Positions 33,295-42,666 of a stretch of DNA of 46,558 nucleotides are shown here, piece after piece. Location: assembly GCF_015751045.1 (NCBI RefSeq), contig NZ_BNJW01000023.1, forward strand, positions 1-46,558, written 5' to 3'. Below the pieces are notes generated by a model, which saw only the letters and a program-made list of their open reading frames with translations, did not search any database and was not told the DNA's origin. The stretch is from Enterococcus lactis (GTDB taxonomy: Bacteria > Bacillota > Bacilli > Lactobacillales > Enterococcaceae). The position numbers and the translations under genes were made by a program. Position 1 is the first letter of the stretch, and each line of letters starts with the position of its first letter.

Positions 33295-33630
33295 ATGAAA
33301 CAATATTTAGATCAATGGAAAGTTATAGAAGGATCATTAAGAGAAGAACGAATCGAACAACTTCCCGATTGTTTAGAAAAAGAGCATTTGTTTCAGATAA
33401 GAGAAATGTTGAGAAACGAACAGTTTGATCCAAATCAATTTTTAGTCGTTGAGTACCCAGCTACTGGTGTGTACTGTTGTAATCATGTGAAGGGTGAAAA
33501 ATATTTTATCATTCAAGAATATGAAGGCAAGTTAGCGCCTTATTATACTACTTGGGAAATGAATGAGGAGGGGATCAATAACTTCCCGTGTAAAAGCATT
33601 GAAGAGTCTATTTCACTCACAGAATGTTAG
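33295..33630 (+). CDS. Hypothetical protein downstream of the relaxase
   Basis: 111 residues, mixed alpha/beta, no membrane segment, with a CC pair in GVYCCNHVKGEKYFII. TAGGAGG precedes the ATG, 11 bases after the relaxase stop. The family is not recognised. A terminator (33653-33691) follows, so it is the last gene of the relaxase operon. Confidence 0.65.
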   Translation: MKQYLDQWKVIEGSLREERIEQLPDCLEKEHLFQIREMLRNEQFDPNQFLVVEYPATGVYCCNHVKGEKYFIIQEYEGKLAPYYTTWEMNEEGINNFPCKSIEESISLTEC

Positions 33631-33652
33631 TTGTTAAGTGAATAAAAGAAGT

Positions 33653-33691
33653 AAAAGAGTCCTGAACGTAATTGTCCAAGACTCTTTTTTT
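33653..33691 (+). terminator. Terminator of the relaxase operon
   Basis: AAAAGAGTC (33653-33661) pairs with GACTCTTTT and is followed by further Ts. The loop itself can form a small stem. Confidence 0.8.
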
Positions 33692-33775
33692 CAATGAATT
33701 GTTTTCCGCCAATTCAATGAGTGGTGCGATTTCCGACTACATTATATCAAAAGAAAGAGAAGGGAGGAAGAAGAA

Positions 33776-33970
33776 ATGGCTTATTCAACTATTGGAGTTG
33801 TTGTTGAAAAAAGCAGAGACAATCTCGTTTTTGTGACAGAAATTCAAACAGGTAGATCTTTTGTCGTCACAGACAAAGCGGCAAAAGCTTATCGAAGTGG
33901 CGATATTTTAGCGTTAAATCTGATTACAAAAACGTTCGTTGATGCAGTAGAAAATTATCCATTTGTTTAG
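33776..33970 (+). CDS. Hypothetical 64-residue protein
   Basis: Small beta-rich protein, beginning MAYSTIGVVVEKSRDNLVFV; alternating hydrophobic strands suggest a small barrel (OB- or SH3-like). GGGAGGAAGAAG precedes the ATG. Twelve bases later comes the ArdC-like gene, so the two form an operon and may be made early in the recipient. No named family. Confidence 0.6.
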   Translation: MAYSTIGVVVEKSRDNLVFVTEIQTGRSFVVTDKAAKAYRSGDILALNLITKTFVDAVENYPFV

Positions 33971-33982
33971 GAGGAAACGGAC

Positions 33983-36355
33983 ATGGCAGAAGAAAAAGAA
34001 CCACTAGACAATAGTCGTTTGGGAAAATCCAAAAGAAAATTAGCACGATTGCAAAATGAATTAAACGAACAAATTGAGAAGATGTTTGAACACCAGAGAA
34101 AGACAAACGGTCAGCCAATGAACGATAAGAGAAATGGGCATTCTTGGTTTAGGCAACAAGAACGTTTAGAAAACAAAGTGCATAGTCTGAGAGAAGAGAT
34201 CAAGCAACAAGAAAAACAGGTAGAAAAACTTGAAAGACAAGAAGAGCTAAAGGAAATGGGCTATAACAAGTACGGCGGCCTGGATATGACAATCGAAAAT
34301 ATTCCAAGAATCAAAGAAGAAATCGAACGCTTTGAAAAAGGTGAATCGACTTTTTCAGCCGCTACGATCCGAAAATACCAACGAAAATTGGAAACATTAG
34401 AACAGCTGAAAGAAAAATCAGAGAAAGGAAAAGAAAATATTCTTCCTGAAGTACAAGCGATCATTGACAGCGGACGAGTGACGCAATGGAAAAAGAATCC
34501 AACTATCTATTTTCTGAAAGGCTATCGAAAAGTCGCTTTAGAACTCAATGAAAACGGCGAATTTGAAGCGTCAAAAAAATACCAAGCCACGTCGGAAGAA
34601 GAAAAGGCAGCTGTTCGTGAATTACTTGAAGAGGCTAGACCAATTGATTCTGTGAAAGAGAAAGAAATCGATCATTTCTATCGAGTAGAATTCAACGAAA
34701 ATGATCCAGAAAAAGGATTGAAAAGTTATGGTGGGGAGATCGTAACATTCGAATTGATCGATCAACTCAAAACGTTGGATAACCAATACGCCGCAGAAGC
34801 AGGTTATTATAAATTCTATTTTGAAGAAGTGAAGAACGGAGAAGTAGTCGATCAGATCCGAATGGATCTAGGGGATGGCGTCAACAGTAATCAACCCATC
34901 TATTTAGAGTTAGCAAAATTGTGCGAACAAGTACCTGAGAAGGAACAAAAACAATCGGTCAAAAATGAACCTGTTTCGAAAGAAGAAATGCAGTCGAAAG
35001 AAACAAAAACAAAACAAAAGGGCTATCAAAAACGAACGGCAGAAGAGATTAAACAAGAAGTTAAATCCCTTTCGCAACAGGCACTGGATGCGGTGAAAAA
35101 GCATACCCATTCTCCTGAAGACGTCAAAGAACTTTTGAACTTTATGTCTCGTTTTCCAGAACGATCCTTTAGAAATCAATTATTGATTGAGGAACAATTT
35201 CCAGGTGCAACGGCTTGTTTAGGTCGTGCCGCGTTGAAAAAAGAAGGAATCTATATCAAAAAAGGGGAACAAGGGAACAAGATCTTTGTCAGAAAAACGG
35301 TCAAAGGATTTTATGAGAAAGGACGTGGCTTTGTTCGAGAAACAGAAGCTACACCAGAAGATAAAAAACGAATCGAAAGTGGTCAAATCGAAGTGATCAA
35401 AAAACCTTACTACACGATTGAAAAAGTGTTTGATATCACACAAACACAATTGAAGCCTGAAGACTATCCGAAAATCTTCCCGAACCGCGTCTTTGATTTT
35501 CAATTGGATAAAACAGGGCAGACAGAACTTCAAGTTGGGATTCAAGCGGTAGCCAAAAATATTGGAATTCAAATTCGAGATATGACAGAAAGTGAAGTCT
35601 ATCAAAGAGAATTAGGACAAGCACGTGGGGCGTACGTTCGTAACGAATTTACTGGCGAAGAAGAAATCGTCATGAATACTCGAAATACTCCTACGCAGCA
35701 TTTAGCCACAAGTATTCACGAATTAGCCCATGCTAGAATGCACAAATTTTCAGAATTAGATACCGCAACTAAAGAACTACAGGCAGAAATGACCTCCTAT
35801 ATTGTGTGCAAGCATTTTGGGATGGACACCTCGGAGAAAGCTATTCCTTATATTGCGACATGGACGAAGAATGGTCAGACGTTGGATGATAAGGAAGCTG
35901 CGGAACGTGGGAAAATCATGAATGATGTCAGTCGTGTCGCAAATGAATTCATTCAAACCATTTCTAATGAAATCAATCAATACAGAGAAAGAGAACCAGA
36001 GATCCAGCCAGCAGAAGTGAAGCAGGAGCATAAAAATACTTTAGAAACGCCAGAGAATAAGAATATTGTGCCCGTTGGTTCACTTTGGATCGACAAGAAA
36101 GACGGGAAAGTAATGGAAGAAGATACGGGTCGAACGTTACATTTGAAGGATGCGGCGTTTATTGAAGATCCGCAGCATAATCAAGTGATTTTAAAAGGAA
36201 AAAGTTATGGAAAAGAGATCCAAACGGCGTTACCTTCAGAAGAATTTGCGCTAGGAAATCCATTCCGATTTTCACTTGAAACAGTGTCAGAAGTGGCCAA
36301 ACGAAAAAATGAAATCTATTATGAACAACAATTGTCACAAAAAGAACGTGTATAA
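33983..36355 (+). CDS. ArdC/LtrC-like antirestriction protein with long N-terminal extension
   Basis: 790 residues. The N-terminal third is coiled coil and a plasmid-type domain. Residues about 375-470 match the ArdC N-terminal single-strand-binding region (LLNFMSRFPERSFRNQLLIE). Residues about 530-660 form a zinc metallopeptidase-like domain with IHELAHARM (about 575-583) and a downstream Glu in KELQAEMTSYIV. Proteins of this type protect incoming plasmid DNA from restriction and are sent or made early. The C-terminal part (about 680-790) looks like a separate small domain. GGAGGAAAC precedes the ATG. It is followed by a terminator. Confidence 0.82.
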   Translation: MAEEKEPLDNSRLGKSKRKLARLQNELNEQIEKMFEHQRKTNGQPMNDKRNGHSWFRQQERLENKVHSLREEIKQQEKQVEKLERQEELKEMGYNKYGGLDMTIENIPRIKEEIERFEKGESTFSAATIRKYQRKLETLEQLKEKSEKGKENILPEVQAIIDSGRVTQWKKNPTIYFLKGYRKVALELNENGEFEASKKYQATSEEEKAAVRELLEEARPIDSVKEKEIDHFYRVEFNENDPEKGLKSYGGEIVTFELIDQLKTLDNQYAAEAGYYKFYFEEVKNGEVVDQIRMDLGDGVNSNQPIYLELAKLCEQVPEKEQKQSVKNEPVSKEEMQSKETKTKQKGYQKRTAEEIKQEVKSLSQQALDAVKKHTHSPEDVKELLNFMSRFPERSFRNQLLIEEQFPGATACLGRAALKKEGIYIKKGEQGNKIFVRKTVKGFYEKGRGFVRETEATPEDKKRIESGQIEVIKKPYYTIEKVFDITQTQLKPEDYPKIFPNRVFDFQLDKTGQTELQVGIQAVAKNIGIQIRDMTESEVYQRELGQARGAYVRNEFTGEEEIVMNTRNTPTQHLATSIHELAHARMHKFSELDTATKELQAEMTSYIVCKHFGMDTSEKAIPYIATWTKNGQTLDDKEAAERGKIMNDVSRVANEFIQTISNEINQYREREPEIQPAEVKQEHKNTLETPENKNIVPVGSLWIDKKDGKVMEEDTGRTLHLKDAAFIEDPQHNQVILKGKSYGKEIQTALPSEEFALGNPFRFSLETVSEVAKRKNEIYYEQQLSQKERV

Positions 36356-36362
36356 AATAAGT

Positions 36363-36397
36363 AAAAAAGACTATCTGAAAAACGGATAGTCTTTTTT
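36363..36397 (+). terminator. Terminator after the ArdC-like gene
   Basis: AAAAAAGACTATC pairs perfectly with GATAGTCTTTTTT around a nine-base loop. Confidence 0.88.
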
Positions 36398-36415
36398 CTT
36401 TTGGGAGGTTTGAAA

Positions 36416-37876
36416 ATGACCGAGAAAAAAATGAGTCTTATTGATCGATGTAAACAGATCGATATAGTGGATTTTGCTCGAAACAATGGAATGGCTGTAG
36501 TCAATAAAGGACGAGACTATCGCTTAGAAGACCATGATTCATTTGTTTTTGATCGAAGAAAACAACGTTTTTATTGGAACAGTCAAAATATTAGTGGCGA
36601 CATTATTGAATTAGCTAAACTTTTTTTCATAGACAAAGAGATTCAAGACTCTAAGCAACAATTTAAAGCAGCCACAGATTTTATTCTAAAGAATGAAGAC
36701 AAAACAGAACGAGTAGAAAATCTTCATTTTGAGACAGAAAAGTACAAAGATCACCCCGTTGATTATCAACCACTCACAGAAAAAGGAAGGAATTATTTGA
36801 AGGAAGAACGAAAACTGCCCGATTGGTTGATTGATTATGCAGAAAAAGAAGGATTGATCGCCGAACTAAAGCCAAAACATGAACGGCAAAATTTCTTAGT
36901 TCGAGACGATCGTTTGGATCATGCGGTCGCCTTTTTATGGAAAGATCCACAGACAAAAGAGACAGTAGGGGCGAGTTATCAAGGAACATTCATTGATTAT
37001 GAACGTTTTGGTGAGAGAGGCACATATAAGCATATAGATAAAAATTCGACAGCGAATCATGGATTTAACCTAAAGATCGGTGACCCTAAACAGTTAAAAT
37101 TTTTTGAGAGTAGTATTGATTTACTTAGCTATGCTGCACTGAATCGTGATCAGTTAAACGATACGTGGTTAGTCTCTATGGAAGGGTTAAAACACCATGT
37201 GATCAGTCATTATTTTGGTGAGGCAGTATCTGAATTGAGAAAGAAACAAGCCTTTCCTCAATCCATTGAGATTTGTGTGGATAATGACCGTGCAGGACAT
37301 ATTTTCTACGAAAAAGAACAATTAATGGGCGCAGTTGATCCATTTACGAATCAGAAAGTACGTTGTGAACGAGGAATCGCTAATGATTGGCAAGTGCCAA
37401 AAGAATACAAAGTCATTTATGAAGAAGTTGCAAAAGAAATGAAAGTTGAACCTGAAGCAATTATGGCCATACACAAGACAGAAAACAATCTGCAATTAAC
37501 GGACCAACTGGTTTCCGCTCACAAAGTAAATGCGTCTCTTGGTCAGCAGCTTTCTGTTAACGATTCAATAGAAGCTATTAATTTGAAAGATATTTGTAGA
37601 GAAGTCGCAAAAGAATTAAAAGGTTGTGAACGCGTGGATGGTACGTACGATTTTGATCGTTTTTATCAAGAAAAAGGGGATATTAATGCTCAGATTCTTT
37701 TCTCTTATAAAGCAGAACAATACTACAAAGGCTATAAAAATCATGAACATGAATTTGTACCTGAAGTAAAAAAGGATTGGAATGATCAATTGAAGCATGA
37801 AATCCACCAACAAGAGATCAGAAAGCAAAAACGTGCGATGTTGTTTCAACAAGGCAGACAACAAGAAAGGGAGTGA
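36416..37876 (+). CDS. DUF3991/toprim primase-like protein
   Basis: 486 residues. The start MTEKKMSLIDRCKQIDIVDF and FYWNSQNISGDIIELAKLFF form the zinc-ribbon-like/CHC2-like entry domain of plasmid primases. A DUF3991-like middle (about 90-220) and a Toprim domain follow, with FFESSIDLLSYAAL (Glu about 231) and ICVDNDRAG (about 285-293) supplying the acidic residues. Primases of this kind prime complementary-strand synthesis after transfer. ATG 36416 has GGGAGG eight bases before it; a TTG at 36401 is in the ribosome binding site region and is not used. Confidence 0.82.
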   Translation: MTEKKMSLIDRCKQIDIVDFARNNGMAVVNKGRDYRLEDHDSFVFDRRKQRFYWNSQNISGDIIELAKLFFIDKEIQDSKQQFKAATDFILKNEDKTERVENLHFETEKYKDHPVDYQPLTEKGRNYLKEERKLPDWLIDYAEKEGLIAELKPKHERQNFLVRDDRLDHAVAFLWKDPQTKETVGASYQGTFIDYERFGERGTYKHIDKNSTANHGFNLKIGDPKQLKFFESSIDLLSYAALNRDQLNDTWLVSMEGLKHHVISHYFGEAVSELRKKQAFPQSIEICVDNDRAGHIFYEKEQLMGAVDPFTNQKVRCERGIANDWQVPKEYKVIYEEVAKEMKVEPEAIMAIHKTENNLQLTDQLVSAHKVNASLGQQLSVNDSIEAINLKDICREVAKELKGCERVDGTYDFDRFYQEKGDINAQILFSYKAEQYYKGYKNHEHEFVPEVKKDWNDQLKHEIHQQEIRKQKRAMLFQQGRQQERE

Positions 37877-37883
37877 AATCGTC

Positions 37884-40091
37884 ATGATGAAAACCGTTAT
37901 TTTAGCAGAAAAGCCGTCACAAGCGAAAGCTTATTCCGATAGCTTCTTTAAATCCACTCGAAAAGACGGGTATTTTGAAATCCAAGATCGATTGTTTCCT
38001 GGTGAAACTGTGATCACGTATGGTTTTGGTCATTTAGTCGAGTTAGATTCGCCCGATATGTACGATGAAAATTGGAAACAATGGTCATTAGAGCATTTGC
38101 CTATTTTCCCTACACATTATCACTATCATGTTCCTAAAGATAAGAAAAAGCAATTCAACGTGGTGAAACAGCAACTTCAATCGGCCGATACCATTATTAT
38201 TGCGACAGATAGCGATCGTGAAGGGGAACTGATCGCTTGGACGATCATTCAACAAGCAGGCGCCGATCATGGAAAGACCTTTAAAAGACTTTGGATCAAC
38301 TCCTTAGAAAAAGAAGCCATTTATCAAGGATTCCAGCAGTTACGAGATGCAGAAGAGACCTACCCAAAATTTGAAGAAGCACAAGCACGCCAGATCGCCG
38401 ATTGGTTGATCGGCATGAACGGTAGCCCACTGTATAGTTTACTCTTGCAGCAAAAAGGCATACCAGGAAGTTTTTCCTTAGGCAGAGTCCAAACCCCAAC
38501 GCTTTACATGATTTATCAATTACAGGAAAAGATTAGAAACTTCCAAAAAGAACCATATTTTGAAGGAAAAGCCCAAGTAATCGCTCAAAATGGCGCATTT
38601 GATGCGAAGCTTGATCCGAATGAAACCCAAGCGACGCAAGAAGCATTTGAAGATTATTTAAAAGAAAAGGGGGTTCAATTGGGAAAACAGCCAGGTACGA
38701 TCCACCAAGTTGAAACCGAGAAAAAAAGCGCGGCAAGTCCACGTCTTTTTTCTCTATCCAGCCTTCAGTCTAAAATGAATCAGCTTATGAAAGCTAGTGC
38801 CAAAGACACTTTGGAGGCTATGCAAGGGTTGTATGAAGGGAAATATCTAAGCTACCCACGAACAGATACCCCTTATATTACAGAAGGGGAGTATGCGTAT
38901 CTGTTGGATCACTTAGACGAATACAAACACTTTTTAAAGGCCGAAGCCATTCCTACTCCTATTCATACACCTAATAGTCGATATGTGAATAATAAGAAAG
39001 TCCAGGAACATTACGCGATCATTCCTACAAAAACGGTCATGACGGCAGCGGCTTTTGAACAATTAAGTCCACTGCAGCAGGCCATTTATGAACAAGTGTT
39101 AAAAACAACGGTGGCCATGTTTGCGGAAAAATATACCTATGAAGAAACAACGATCTTGACGCAAGTTCAGCAGCTTCAGTTAAAAGCAATCGGAAAAGTG
39201 CCGGTAGATCTAGGTTGGAAGAAGTTATTTGGAAAAGAGAGCGATGGAAAAGAGAAGGAAGAAGAGCCGCTACTTCCTAAAGTGACAAAAGGAGAAATGG
39301 TGACGGTAGATCTACAAGTCCTTGAAAAAGAAACAAAGCCACCAAAACCTTATACCGAAGGCACGTTGATCACTGCAATGAAAACAGCTGGGAAAACCGT
39401 GGATAGTGAAGAAGCGCAATCTATATTGAAAGAAGTAGAAGGAATCGGTACAGAAGCGACACGGGCAAATATTATTGAAATCTTGAAACAAAAGGAATAT
39501 ATCAAGGTAGAGAAAAATAAGCTCGTGGTGACGAATAAAGGGATTTTGCTTTGCCAAGCCGTGGAAAAAGAGCCGCTGCTTACGAGCGCCGAAATGACCG
39601 CCAAATGGGAAAGCTACTTATTAAAGATTGGAGAACGAAAAGGAACACAAACCACTTTTCTAGCTAATATCCAAAAATTTGTCTCTCACTTATTGGAAGT
39701 CGTACCAGGGCAAATCCAATCCACTGATTTTGGATCGACGTTACAAGAAGTGAAAGCAGCCAGTGAAAAGCAAGAAGCCGCGCGTCATTTAGGAATTTGT
39801 CCAAAATGCCAGGAACAAGAAGTCATACTTTATCAAAAGGTGGCAGCATGTACGTCTGAAGTCTGTGATTTTAAATTATGGACAACGATTGCCAAAAAGA
39901 AACTCACAGCGACACAGCTGAAGGAGATTATTCAAAATAGCCGAACAAGCCAACCAGTGAAAGGGTTAAAAGGTCAGAAGGGTTCGTTTGAAGCAACGAT
40001 TGTTTTAAAAGAAGACTTCACTACAGGCTTTGAATTTTCTGAAAAGAAAAAAACGAACTTCAAGAAAAGAACACGACGCACGACAAAATAA
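37884..40091 (+). CDS. topB: DNA topoisomerase III (type IA)
   Basis: 735 residues. Toprim domain: N-terminal ILAEKPSQAKAY and the metal-binding DSDREGE (about 108-114). The catalytic Tyr lies in YLSYPRTDTPY (about 318-328). There is also an EGIGTEATRA motif (about 525) and a C-terminal zinc-ribbon-like cysteine cluster (CPKCQEQE, CTSEVCDF, about 637-662). Plasmid TopB enzymes decatenate replication products and occur in the transfer region of many enterococcal conjugative plasmids (traE-like). ATG 37884 has AAAGGGAGTG upstream; an alternative ATG is the next codon. Confidence 0.93.
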   Translation: MMKTVILAEKPSQAKAYSDSFFKSTRKDGYFEIQDRLFPGETVITYGFGHLVELDSPDMYDENWKQWSLEHLPIFPTHYHYHVPKDKKKQFNVVKQQLQSADTIIIATDSDREGELIAWTIIQQAGADHGKTFKRLWINSLEKEAIYQGFQQLRDAEETYPKFEEAQARQIADWLIGMNGSPLYSLLLQQKGIPGSFSLGRVQTPTLYMIYQLQEKIRNFQKEPYFEGKAQVIAQNGAFDAKLDPNETQATQEAFEDYLKEKGVQLGKQPGTIHQVETEKKSAASPRLFSLSSLQSKMNQLMKASAKDTLEAMQGLYEGKYLSYPRTDTPYITEGEYAYLLDHLDEYKHFLKAEAIPTPIHTPNSRYVNNKKVQEHYAIIPTKTVMTAAAFEQLSPLQQAIYEQVLKTTVAMFAEKYTYEETTILTQVQQLQLKAIGKVPVDLGWKKLFGKESDGKEKEEEPLLPKVTKGEMVTVDLQVLEKETKPPKPYTEGTLITAMKTAGKTVDSEEAQSILKEVEGIGTEATRANIIEILKQKEYIKVEKNKLVVTNKGILLCQAVEKEPLLTSAEMTAKWESYLLKIGERKGTQTTFLANIQKFVSHLLEVVPGQIQSTDFGSTLQEVKAASEKQEAARHLGICPKCQEQEVILYQKVAACTSEVCDFKLWTTIAKKKLTATQLKEIIQNSRTSQPVKGLKGQKGSFEATIVLKEDFTTGFEFSEKKKTNFKKRTRRTTK

Positions 40092-40106
40092 TGGAGGGTT
40101 AATCTT

Positions 40107-40256
40107 ATGCGTAATACAACACACAAACAACAAGAAATCGAAAATCAAAAAGCCAAAATTCGTTCAGAACAGGAAAAAATGCGTGCCAGCAAACGAAGAC
40201 TGCAGCAATTAAAGAACCAGCAGCGGATTCAAAAAGAAATTGAATTAGATCGATAG
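40107..40256 (+). CDS. Small highly charged helical protein (DUF3847-like)
   Basis: 49 residues, MRNTTHKQQEIENQKAKIRS and onwards, almost entirely Gln/Glu/Lys/Arg and predicted to be a single long helix. GGAGGG lies seven or eight bases before the ATG, and the gene starts 15 bases after topB. Short proteins of this type (DUF3847 and similar) are commonly found in mobilisation regions. Function unknown. Confidence 0.6.
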   Translation: MRNTTHKQQEIENQKAKIRSEQEKMRASKRRLQQLKNQQRIQKEIELDR

Positions 40257-40267
40257 ACATTAACCTT

Positions 40268-40314
40268 GTTACAAATACACTATCATGATACATTTAATGT
40301 AGTGTATTTGTAAC
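40268..40314 (+). promoter_or_regulatory. AbiE operator: 15 bp perfect inverted repeat at the promoter
   Basis: GTTACAAATACACTA (40268-40282) is exactly mirrored at 40300-40314. The arms are centred 32 bp apart, on one side of the helix. AbiEi-type antitoxins repress their promoter by binding paired inverted repeats, which fits this position just before the antitoxin gene. Confidence 0.8.
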
Positions 40315-40330
40315 GAAAGGGGGGAAGTAA

Positions 40331-40924
40331 ATGCAAAAGAAACTGAAAGAATTGTTGGCTATTCGCGATGGAAATTTATCTATGAAGGAAGCCAGAAAAT
40401 TAGGAATCGCAGCAACCACTGTACAAAGATTGGTGAATCAAGGAAAATTGATCAAAGTTGATCGTGGTTATTATGTAGAGGATGGTCATGGAATAGATGA
40501 TTTATTTTGGCTTCAGCAACGATTTTCCAGGGGAATCTTCTCTCATGAAACGACTTTAGATATTTACCAGCTTTCTACGAATATGCCGAAATTCATTCAC
40601 TTAACTTTTCCCCATGGCTATAACGTTGATCGTTCAATTACAAAAGAGCAGCAGTTACAATTTCATTTCGTGAAGAAAGAAGTTTATGAACTAGGAAAAG
40701 TAGAGGGAACTTCCTTTCAAGGAAATCCTATTACTATGTATGATAAAGAGCGTACACTTTGTGATATTTGGAATCCGAGATATGAAATTGAATATGAAAT
40801 GAAATTAGAAGCATTAAAAGAGTACATGGAAGACCCATTGAGAGATCCAAGTAAATTAAGAGATTACATGACAAAACTACATGTAGAAAAAGAAATGAAA
40901 TACCACATGCAAAGCTTATATTGA
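40331..40924 (+). CDS. abiEi: AbiEi-type antitoxin of a type IV toxin-antitoxin system
   Basis: 197 residues. The N-terminal winged-helix domain (about 1-60) carries EARKLGIAATTVQRLVNQGK and DRGYYV. The following domain (about 65-190) contains FSHETTLDIYQL, HLTFPHGY, and PITMYDKERTLCDI, the conserved pattern of AbiEi proteins. It represses its operon and counters the AbiEii toxin without binding it directly. AAAGGGGGG precedes the ATG, and a 15 bp inverted repeat lies 16 bases upstream. Systems of this type act in plasmid maintenance and in phage abortive infection. Confidence 0.9.
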   Translation: MQKKLKELLAIRDGNLSMKEARKLGIAATTVQRLVNQGKLIKVDRGYYVEDGHGIDDLFWLQQRFSRGIFSHETTLDIYQLSTNMPKFIHLTFPHGYNVDRSITKEQQLQFHFVKKEVYELGKVEGTSFQGNPITMYDKERTLCDIWNPRYEIEYEMKLEALKEYMEDPLRDPSKLRDYMTKLHVEKEMKYHMQSLY

Positions 40925-40936
40925 TGGAGGAAAAAG

Positions 40937-41836
40937 ATGACACCGACACAATTTGCAGCAAAAACAAGAAATTTAGCAAAGAGTACAGGATTAAATGCAC
41001 AGTTAGTGCAACGGCATTTTATGATGGATCGTCTAATTGAACAAATTTCTGAATCAAAGTACAAAAATGACTTCATTTTGAAAGGCGGCTTTTTATTAGG
41101 ATCAAAATATGGAATCGATAGAAGGACAACAATTGATATCGATACGACATTTAGAAATAGCAAATTAACTGAAGAAAAATTGAAGAGCATTTTTAATGAT
41201 TTAACTAGAAAACCCACAAAAGAAGGCATTGTTTTCTCTATTCAAGGAATGAAGGAAACAAGAGAAGCCGATTTTTATCCTGGATTTCAAATTAAATTGG
41301 TGGCTAATTTAGAGAAAGTACGTGTACCGTTTAAAATGGACGTGACAACAGGAGATTCTATTTATCCTGAAGTAGATACACACTATCACCAATTAATGTT
41401 TGAAGATAAAAAAGTGGAGATTCCAGCTTATCCAACAGAACAAATTATTGCAGAAAAGCTAAGTGCTACGTTCAGCTTTGGCACAGATAATTCGAGAGCA
41501 AAAGATTACTACGACTTATTTACCATTCCGAAACTAGAAAATATTGATACGAAAGAGTTATACAAAAGTGTTCGAAATACATTTACAAAACGTGGAGATA
41601 CAAAGCCTTTATCCTTTTATTATGAAAGAGAAATGGATAAGATCAGGGGAAACGACTATTTGGAAAAGCAGTGGGAAAAATATCGCTCAGTTAACACGTT
41701 TGCGAATTCCATTTCATTTGCAGATACAGTCAACGAAATTGATCACCTAATGAAAAGTGTGATCAAAATTGAAAATCAAGAAAGAAAAAGGCAGTTTAAA
41801 AGATCACAACAAATGAATCAAGAAACGGAGAGATAA
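40937..41836 (+). CDS. abiEii: AbiEii-type nucleotidyltransferase toxin
   Basis: 299 residues. The nucleotidyltransferase core has [15 protein letters not shown] (about 41-55) and the acidic pair in TIDIDTTF (about 63-70). Downstream [12 protein letters not shown] and RAKDYYDLF (about 171-197) are conserved family motifs. Proteins of this group attach nucleotides to tRNA and stop growth. TGGAGG precedes the ATG, 12 bases after the antitoxin gene. The pair appears complete. It lies immediately before ssb, with only two bases between them, so the ssb gene may also be under AbiEi control. Confidence 0.9.
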   Translation: MTPTQFAAKTRNLAKSTGLNAQLVQRHFMMDRLIEQISESKYKNDFILKGGFLLGSKYGIDRRTTIDIDTTFRNSKLTEEKLKSIFNDLTRKPTKEGIVFSIQGMKETREADFYPGFQIKLVANLEKVRVPFKMDVTTGDSIYPEVDTHYHQLMFEDKKVEIPAYPTEQIIAEKLSATFSFGTDNSRAKDYYDLFTIPKLENIDTKELYKSVRNTFTKRGDTKPLSFYYEREMDKIRGNDYLEKQWEKYRSVNTFANSISFADTVNEIDHLMKSVIKIENQERKRQFKRSQQMNQETER

Positions 41837-41838
41837 AG

Positions 41839-42324
41839 ATGATTAATAATGTAACTTTAGTAGGACGGTTAACCAAAGATTCAGATTTACGTTATACCGC
41901 AAGTGGCACAGCAGTGGCCACTTTTACCTTAGCCGTTAATCGTAATTTCACGAATCAAAACGGCAATCGAGAAGCCGATTTTGTCAACTGTGTGATTTGG
42001 CGCAAACCAGCAGAAACGATGGCGACATTAGCTAAAAAAGGCAGCTTGATTGGCGTTGTCGGACGGATTCAAACCCGAACCTACGATAACCAACAAGGAC
42101 AACGTGTGTATGTGACAGAAGTTGTAGCTGATAACTTTCAACTATTAGAAAGTAAAGCAACGACAGAGAGCCGTGCGCACGCTGATCAATCGTCCAGCAG
42201 TCCAAGCCCTACCACCTTTGAACAACGGGATGTAGCTACGCCTAACAACAATGGATTGAACGCTTCACAAAATCCATTTGGCGGACAATCAATCGATATT
42301 AGTGATGATGATTTACCATTCTGA
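41839..42324 (+). CDS. ssb: Single-stranded DNA-binding protein
   Basis: 161 residues. The OB-fold (1-107) begins [20 protein letters not shown] and includes [15 protein letters not shown] and [10 protein letters not shown] flexible Gln/Ser/Asn-rich linker follows, and the acidic tip is DISDDDLPF, which recruits partner proteins. Plasmid SSB coats the incoming strand in the recipient and keeps recombination and the SOS response low. It follows the AbiE toxin gene directly, with GGAGAG upstream. A dead tail of a second ssb lies at 2195-2287. Confidence 0.95.
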   Translation: MINNVTLVGRLTKDSDLRYTASGTAVATFTLAVNRNFTNQNGNREADFVNCVIWRKPAETMATLAKKGSLIGVVGRIQTRTYDNQQGQRVYVTEVVADNFQLLESKATTESRAHADQSSSSPSPTTFEQRDVATPNNNGLNASQNPFGGQSIDISDDDLPF

Positions 42325-42353
42325 TTGTAAAAGATCAATAAAGTTGTTATAAT
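42325..42353 (+). promoter_or_regulatory. Promoter of the antisense RNA of the Hol-Tox module
   Basis: TTGTAA (42325-42330), a 17 base spacer and perfect TATAAT (42348-42353). The -35 box begins directly after the ssb stop codon. Transcription should start near 42360. Confidence 0.8.
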
Positions 42354-42359
42354 GGATAC

Positions 42360-42478
42360 GAAAAGAGGAGTTGCGCTAACAACTCCCCTAACAGCACCGT
42401 TTAAGACGGTGACCAGCTTAATATTATTTTTGAAAAATAATCGTCGACCGGCTAAAGCTGACGGTTATTTTTTTTGAT
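42360..42478 (+). ncRNA. Antisense antitoxin RNA of a Hol-Tox type I module
   Basis: A run of hairpins without a frame: CACCGT-TTAAG-ACGGTG (42396-42412), ATTATTTTT/AAAAATAAT (about 42422-42440) and a final stem CCG/CGG with a long T-run to 42476. This RNA is convergent with the toxin gene (42465-42569, minus strand), so their 3' parts overlap. That matches the TxpA/RatA and BsrG-type arrangement. RNAs of closely similar appearance accompany holin-like toxins in many Lactobacillales. Ends are estimates. Confidence 0.75.
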
Positions 42479-42569
42479 TGTTGTTTACAACTGCTAAGAT
42501 TCCAAAAATGATTGTTGCGATCAAAGAACCGAAACTAATCATTAATCCTAGCGCCGTTTCAACAGGCAA
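42465..42569 (-). CDS. Putative holin-like toxin (Hol-Tox, TxpA/BsrG-type), TTG start
   Basis: 34 residues: MPVETALGLMISFGSLIATI, then IFGILAVVNNNQKK. This has the Hol-Tox plan: a short polar start, ALGLMISFGSLI, one membrane helix and a short Asn/Lys tail. The codon TTG at 42567-42569 lies seven bases after AAAGGAG on the minus strand and is the best start. The frame runs further upstream without a suitable ATG. Such peptides depolarise membranes and are kept silent by the convergent RNA at 42360-42478. An extended -10 TGCTATAAT lies at 42667-42675 on the minus strand. Confidence 0.8.
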   Translation of the reverse strand: MPVETALGLMISFGSLIATIIFGILAVVNNNQKK

Positions 42570-42666
42570 AAGGCTTCTCCTTTCTGTAAGATTTTGGAAG
42601 TACGCACATACGCACCACCTCACTTTCAATCGGATAGCCACCGTCACAAACTTTACTGTCTTGATC

